Source: Bacillota bacterium
Lineage (GTDB): Bacteria; Bacillota; Dethiobacteria; Dethiobacterales; Dethiobacteraceae
Length of the DNA stretch: 8,649 nucleotides
Direction: 5' to 3'
Assembly: GCA_024650095.1 (NCBI GenBank)
Contig: JANKMV010000010.1
Coordinates: forward strand, 8,580 to 17,228
Positions 5,098-8,649 of this stretch are shown one piece after another. The notes below the pieces were generated by a model that saw nothing but the letters and a program-made list of their open reading frames with translations, was not told the DNA's origin and did not search any database. Every line of letters starts with the position of its first letter. Position 1 is the first letter of the stretch. Position numbers and translations under genes: made by a program.

Positions 5098-6960
5098 ATG
5101 GTTTATTTAAAAATCAGAAGATTAATCGATATTATACTTTCATCACTAGGACTTATCATATTATCTCCTGTTATTTTAGTACTCATTATAGCGATTAAGC
5201 TTGACTCTCTTGGGCCTGTTCTCTTTAAACAGAAGAGAGTCGGGACCCATAAATGTCATTTCCATATATTGAAGTTTAGAACTATGCGAATAGATACACC
5301 AAAGGACACGCCTACTCACTTGTTAGAGAATCCGGACCAGTGGATTACAAAGGTCGGTAAGTTCCTACGCAGAACATCTCTTGATGAACTGCCACAGATC
5401 TGGAATATCTTTGTTGGTCAGATGAGTATTATTGGTCCAAGGCCAGCATTGTGGAATCAGTATGATCTTATTCAAGAAAGAGATAAATACGGTGCAAATG
5501 ATGTGCCTGTAGGGCTTACTGGATGGGCACAGATTAATGGTAGAGATGAAATTGAGATTGATGAGAAGGCAAGACTTGATGGAGAATACGCTGAGAAGAT
5601 TGGGTTCTTGATGGATGCAAGATGCTTCTTTGGAACGATATTTAGTGTTATTAGAAGTGATGGTGTTGTTGAAGGTGGCATTGGGGTTAAGGCTAGGACA
5701 ACTGCCGAAACGTCTGCATCCAATTGTATGAATTCTAAAGCTGCTGAGACAATGACAAGAATGAAGATACTTGTAGTTTCTCAGTACTATTTTCCAGAAC
5801 AATTCAGAATTAATGATATATGTGAGCAGCTAGTAGTAGATGGACATTTCGTTACTGTATTAACTGGGTTGCCAAACTATCCTAAAGGTGAAGTTCCAAA
5901 CGAATATAAGTGGGGCAAAAGGAGAAAAGAAGTGGTTAATGGAGTAGATGTAATCCGCTCATTTGAAGTAGCAAGAGGAAACGGAGCAATTAGGCTAGGT
6001 CTGAACTATTTAAGTTACATGTTTTCTGCTTCTTTAAAGATCTTTTTTATGAAGAAAGACTTCGACTTAATATTTGTTTATCAGCTATCTCCTGTAACCA
6101 TGGCTTTTCCAGCAATTATTGCAAAGAAAATTACTAAATTACCTATATATTTATATAGCTGTGATATTTGGCCAGATTCTATGAAAAACATTATTTCTGA
6201 TGAGAATAGTATTGTATATAAATTACTCAAAAAAATTAGCACATACATTTATTCTCAAAGTGATGGTGTTGGAATCACTTCTAAGCCTTTTTTTCGTTAT
6301 TTTAATAAAGTTCATTCCATACCAATGGACAAAATATCTTATATCCCTCAACACGCTGAAGAGACATACTTGAGTATTAACGAACCTGAAGATAACGGAA
6401 TTGTTGATTTTGTGTTTATGGGCAATATCGGAATAGCTCAAGATATAGACTGTATACTTGACGCTGTTCAGAAATTAAAGAGTGATTTCAATTTTAAAGT
6501 TCATTTTGTGGGGGACGGATCATATTTGGAAAATAGCAAATTAATTGTTAATGAGAAGGGGCTATCGAATCATGTAGTTTTTCACGGTCGGCACCCATTA
6601 GATTATATGCCGAAATATTATATGCTCGCAGATGCTTGCTTACTAACTCTTAAAGGTGATAGTTTAGTTGGACTAACTATGCCATCAAAATTACAAGGAT
6701 ATATGGCGGCTGGAAGGCCTGTAATAGGTGCTATTAATGGTGCTGCACAAGAAGTTATCAAAGAATCAAAATGCGGAGAATGTGTTAATGCAAGTGATTC
6801 TAAAGCTTTAGCTAAAGCGATGAAAGACTTCATTGAAAATCCAAATAAGTATAAGAATTGTGGTAATAATGGTAGAAAATATTTTATTGATAATTTTACA
6901 AAAGATATTTATATGAAAAAACTCACTTGTCAATTCATGAAAGTATTGGAGGCAAACTAA
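5098..6960 (+). CDS. Bifunctional fusion: small monotopic phosphoglycosyl transferase + WbuB-like GT4 glycosyltransferase
   Basis: The N-terminal domain (about 1-197) is a bacterial sugar transferase (WcaJ/EpsL/CapM-like). It moves a sugar-1-phosphate onto undecaprenyl phosphate at the inner face of the membrane. It has a basic start, a re-entrant membrane helix at about 11-35, KFRTM (59-63), the catalytic Asp-Glu pair in SLDELPQ (D96, E97) and IIGPRPAL (111-118), and ends at the usual position with VVEGGIG. A Ser/Thr/Ala-rich linker (198-221) leads to a full GT4 domain (222-620) starting MKILVVSQYYFPEQFRIND. Its GNIGIAQD (442-449) and TMPSKLQGYMAAGRP (527-541) are features of the WbuB-like group. 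WbuB of E. coli O26 is assigned as an L-FucNAc transferase. Neither Met219 (5752) nor Met222 (5761) has a ribosome site, so one polypeptide is expected. It would perform the first two steps of repeat-unit assembly. The next gene starts 1 nt after its stop. Composition is AT-rich. Confidence 0.9.
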   Translation: MVYLKIRRLIDIILSSLGLIILSPVILVLIIAIKLDSLGPVLFKQKRVGTHKCHFHILKFRTMRIDTPKDTPTHLLENPDQWITKVGKFLRRTSLDELPQIWNIFVGQMSIIGPRPALWNQYDLIQERDKYGANDVPVGLTGWAQINGRDEIEIDEKARLDGEYAEKIGFLMDARCFFGTIFSVIRSDGVVEGGIGVKARTTAETSASNCMNSKAAETMTRMKILVVSQYYFPEQFRINDICEQLVVDGHFVTVLTGLPNYPKGEVPNEYKWGKRRKEVVNGVDVIRSFEVARGNGAIRLGLNYLSYMFSASLKIFFMKKDFDLIFVYQLSPVTMAFPAIIAKKITKLPIYLYSCDIWPDSMKNIISDENSIVYKLLKKISTYIYSQSDGVGITSKPFFRYFNKVHSIPMDKISYIPQHAEETYLSINEPEDNGIVDFVFMGNIGIAQDIDCILDAVQKLKSDFNFKVHFVGDGSYLENSKLIVNEKGLSNHVVFHGRHPLDYMPKYYMLADACLLTLKGDSLVGLTMPSKLQGYMAAGRPVIGAINGAAQEVIKESKCGECVNASDSKALAKAMKDFIENPNKYKNCGNNGRKYFIDNFTKDIYMKKLTCQFMKVLEAN

Positions 6961-6961
6961 C

Positions 6962-7984
6962 ATGTTTAAGAATAAAAAATTTCTAATTACAGGCGGAACT
7001 GGTTCTTTTGGAAATGCTGTAATGAAGAGATTTTTAGATACAGATGTTAAAGAGATTAGAATTTTTTCTCGTGACGAAAAGAAACAGGATGATATGAGAA
7101 AACTTTATAAGAACGATCAACTCAAGTTTTATATAGGAGATGTAAGGGACCTTGCTAGTGTAAAAAATGCAATGCATGGAGTAGATTATATTTTTCATGC
7201 AGCAGCCCTAAAGCAAGTACCATCCTGCGAATTTTTTCCGCTTGAGGCAGTTAAGACTAATGTACTGGGAACAGATAATGTACTTACAGGTGCAATTGAA
7301 ATGGGAATAAAGAAGGTCATTTGTTTGTCTACAGATAAAGCGGCATACCCAATAAATGCGATGGGTATCTCGAAAGCGATGATGGAAAAAGTTTTCGTTG
7401 CAAAAGCAAGAACTGTTAATCCAGAAAGAACTTTAATATGTGGGACGAGATATGGTAATGTAATGGCTTCAAGAGGCTCAGTAATTCCATTATTTGTAGA
7501 TCAAATTACAAGTGGACAACCTTTGACAGTGACAGATAAAAACATGACAAGATTCTTGATGAGCTTAGAAGAAGCTGTTGAGCTTGTGGTGTTTGCATTT
7601 GAGAACGCTGAAGCAGGGGATATTATGGTTCAAAAAGCACCTGCTTCAACAATTGGAGACTTAGCTCAAGCTGTTAAAGAGCTATTTGATTCTGATAATG
7701 AGATTAAAATTATAGGTACTCGTCATGGTGAAAAATTATACGAAACGCTTTTAACTAAGGAAGAACATGTAGGCGCACAAGACATGGGCGGTTTCTTTAG
7801 AGTTCCTGCAGATAAACGGGATCTTAACTATGATAAATATTTTATTGAAGGAAATGAAGAACTTCAGCAAGTAGAAGATTATAACTCACACAATACAGAA
7901 AGACTCAATGTTGGGCAGATCAAGGAGAAGCTCTTGAAGCTCGATTATATACAGGAAAGGCTAATAAACTGGGAGGGAAGATAA
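6962..7984 (+). CDS. capE: UDP-GlcNAc 4,6-dehydratase/5-epimerase (CapE/FnlA type, inverting)
   Basis: A soluble short-form SDR enzyme that makes a UDP-4-keto-6-deoxy-L-sugar from UDP-GlcNAc, the first step towards UDP-L-FucNAc. The 340-residue length fits CapE/FnlA. Motifs: TGGTGSFG (10-17) for the nucleotide cofactor, HAAALKQVPSCEFFP (79-93), STDKA (123-127, with K126) and the MxxxK catalytic element AMGISK (M134, K138). RYGNVMASRGSVIPLF (153-168) and GTRHGEKLYETL (242-253) follow, then a C-terminal tail of about 70 residues containing VPADKRDLNYDKYF, typical of the FnlA group. It differs from the CapD-type enzyme at 2879 by lacking the membrane region and first Rossmann fold. The ATG follows GGAGG (6948-6952) with a 9-nt gap, only 1 nt past the fusion gene stop. 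Its stop overlaps the next ATG by 1 nt (TAATG), so the three genes form one unit. Confidence 0.93.
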   Translation: MFKNKKFLITGGTGSFGNAVMKRFLDTDVKEIRIFSRDEKKQDDMRKLYKNDQLKFYIGDVRDLASVKNAMHGVDYIFHAAALKQVPSCEFFPLEAVKTNVLGTDNVLTGAIEMGIKKVICLSTDKAAYPINAMGISKAMMEKVFVAKARTVNPERTLICGTRYGNVMASRGSVIPLFVDQITSGQPLTVTDKNMTRFLMSLEEAVELVVFAFENAEAGDIMVQKAPASTIGDLAQAVKELFDSDNEIKIIGTRHGEKLYETLLTKEEHVGAQDMGGFFRVPADKRDLNYDKYFIEGNEELQQVEDYNSHNTERLNVGQIKEKLLKLDYIQERLINWEGR

Positions 7985-8613
7985 TGAAGGTCTTAATCCT
8001 AGGTGGGACAGGTATGGCAGGACACACGATTACTATATATTTTAAAGAAACGGGTCATGATGTAACTGCTTTTAGTAGGAGCAAAGTAGATTATTGCAAG
8101 AATATAAATGGGGACATCACTGATTTCGAGAACTTAAAGAAGATTATCAATGAAGGTCAATATGATGCAATTATAAATGCAATAGGAATATTAAACCAGG
8201 ATGCAGAAGCTAACAAATCAAAGGCAGTTTTATTGAATAGTTACTTGCCTCATTTTTTAAGCGAGACAACTAAAGAGATGAAGACAAGAGTTATACATAT
8301 GAGCACTGACTGTGTTTTTTCTGGAAAGACTGGTGGTTACTCAGAGACCTCGTTCAGAGATGGAGAGACTTTTTATGATAGATCAAAAGCGCTGGGTGAA
8401 CTAGAAAATAAATTAGATCTTACATTGAGGAATTCAATTATTGGACCCGATATGAGCAAAAGAGGGATAGGTCTTTTTAATTGGTTCATGAAGCATGATG
8501 GTCAGATCAATGGGTTTACTAAAGCTATATGGACGGGTGTAACAACATTAACATTAGCAAAAGCTATGGAACAAGCATTAAAAGAAAATCTAACCTGGAT
8601 CAGCTTGGTATAG
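7984..8613 (+). CDS. RmlD-family NAD(P)-dependent sugar reductase, C-terminally truncated
   Basis: Related to dTDP-4-dehydrorhamnose reductase and, in this context, the likely reductase acting on the product of the CapE-type enzyme on the way to UDP-L-FucNAc. In S. aureus and E. coli that step is done by CapF/FnlB. The cofactor motif GGTGMAG (7-13), STDCVFSG (107-114) and the active-site YDRSK (Y131, K135) are present, followed by a WTGVTTLTLAK stretch (183-193). The protein then stops at 209 residues with ENLTWISLV, whereas the family usually runs to about 280-300 and continues ENLTGLYHLV or similar. The C-terminal part of the substrate-binding domain is therefore missing. Neither other + frame after the stop restores family sequence, so this is not a simple frameshift; a rearrangement or assembly join is likelier. 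The start is supported by GGGAGG (7971-7976) and the 1-nt overlap. The function may be lost. CapG/FnlC-type 2-epimerase is not in the window. Confidence 0.8.
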   Translation: MKVLILGGTGMAGHTITIYFKETGHDVTAFSRSKVDYCKNINGDITDFENLKKIINEGQYDAIINAIGILNQDAEANKSKAVLLNSYLPHFLSETTKEMKTRVIHMSTDCVFSGKTGGYSETSFRDGETFYDRSKALGELENKLDLTLRNSIIGPDMSKRGIGLFNWFMKHDGQINGFTKAIWTGVTTLTLAKAMEQALKENLTWISLV

Positions 8614-8649
8614 AAAAGGGCAAAGAGTATGCCAAAAGAATGGGAATCA
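8592..8649 (+). other. Possible fragment of a penicillin-binding-protein-like reading frame at the window edge
   Basis: In the frame beginning at 8592 the sequence reads N-L and then DQLGIEKGKEYAKRMGI, open to the end of the window. This resembles the segment of class A penicillin-binding proteins around a 'GIEKAxEYAKKMGI'-like phrase in the transpeptidase domain. The stretch coincides with the place where the RmlD-like protein stops resembling its family, so the join may lie at about 8590-8600. Only 19 codons are visible, so this is a weak, memory-based resemblance. Confidence 0.2.

Noticed and set aside
5752..5763. Separate start for the GT4 domain at ATG 5752 or ATG 5761
   Set aside because: No Shine-Dalgarno sequence precedes either codon and there is no stop between the domains, so a fusion is the simpler reading; internal initiation is not excluded.
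8591..8649. Single-base frameshift as the cause of the truncated reductase
   Set aside because: Neither alternative frame after the stop continues with RmlD-family sequence, so one indel does not restore the protein.
1..8649. CRISPR arrays, tRNA/rRNA genes, transposases, integrases, attachment sites
   Set aside because: Nothing resembling these was seen on either strand; the composition change at about 4.7-5.1 kb has no visible insertion sequence or direct repeats at its edge.

Overview
This window is the 5' part of a capsule/exopolysaccharide locus, with every gene on the + strand. The host is most likely a member of the Bacillota, probably a spore-forming Clostridia or Negativicutes-like lineage. 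The evidence is the split tyrosine-kinase module (a separate Wzz-like activator and a cytoplasmic BY-kinase), the PHP-type rather than low-molecular-weight tyrosine phosphatase, strong AGGAGG ribosome sites, and stationary-phase-type (SigH/Spo0A-like) sites upstream. No species can be named from this sequence alone.

Layout. 1-489 is the 3' end of a surface or secreted protein with Ig-like and chitobiase-type repeats and an acidic proline-rich tail. 604-2779 is the regulatory module: PHP phosphatase (YwqE/CpsB type), Wzz-like activator (YwqC/CapA type) and BY-kinase (YwqD/CapB type), the last two overlapping by 4 nt. After a 99-nt leader holding a hairpin, a TATAAT and a Spo0A-like box comes the membrane UDP-GlcNAc 4,6-dehydratase (CapD/EpsC/FlaA1 type, 2879-4699). 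A 52-codon gene of unknown function follows (4765-4923). At about 4.7-5.1 kb the base composition changes sharply. Upstream coding DNA is C-rich on the + strand and comparatively GC-rich; downstream DNA is AT-rich, with G exceeding C in its first part. The downstream block holds a fused phosphoglycosyl transferase-glycosyltransferase (5098-6960), a CapE/FnlA-type dehydratase/5-epimerase (6962-7984) and an RmlD-family reductase (7984-8613) that is cut short.

How the genes fit together. The kinase, activator and phosphatase control polymer length and export. The CapD-type enzyme makes a D-series 4-keto-6-deoxy UDP-sugar. The CapE-type enzyme plus the RmlD-like reductase look like the first steps to UDP-L-FucNAc or a related L-amino-sugar. 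The fusion protein would place the first sugar-phosphate on undecaprenyl phosphate and then add the second sugar. In Staphylococcus aureus type 5/8 capsule, two separate proteins (CapM, CapL) do this using D-FucNAc and L-FucNAc. The parallel is an inference from family membership.

The points most worth a second look are the PGT-GT4 fusion, the composition and strand-skew break that marks a probably transferred serotype-specific block, the SigH/Spo0A-like sites ahead of both upstream transcription units, the uncharacterised 52-aa gene at the boundary, and the abrupt end of the reductase. There the last bases read, in another frame, like part of a penicillin-binding protein. No wholly new system is evident. 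No tRNA, rRNA, CRISPR array or complete mobile element was seen.
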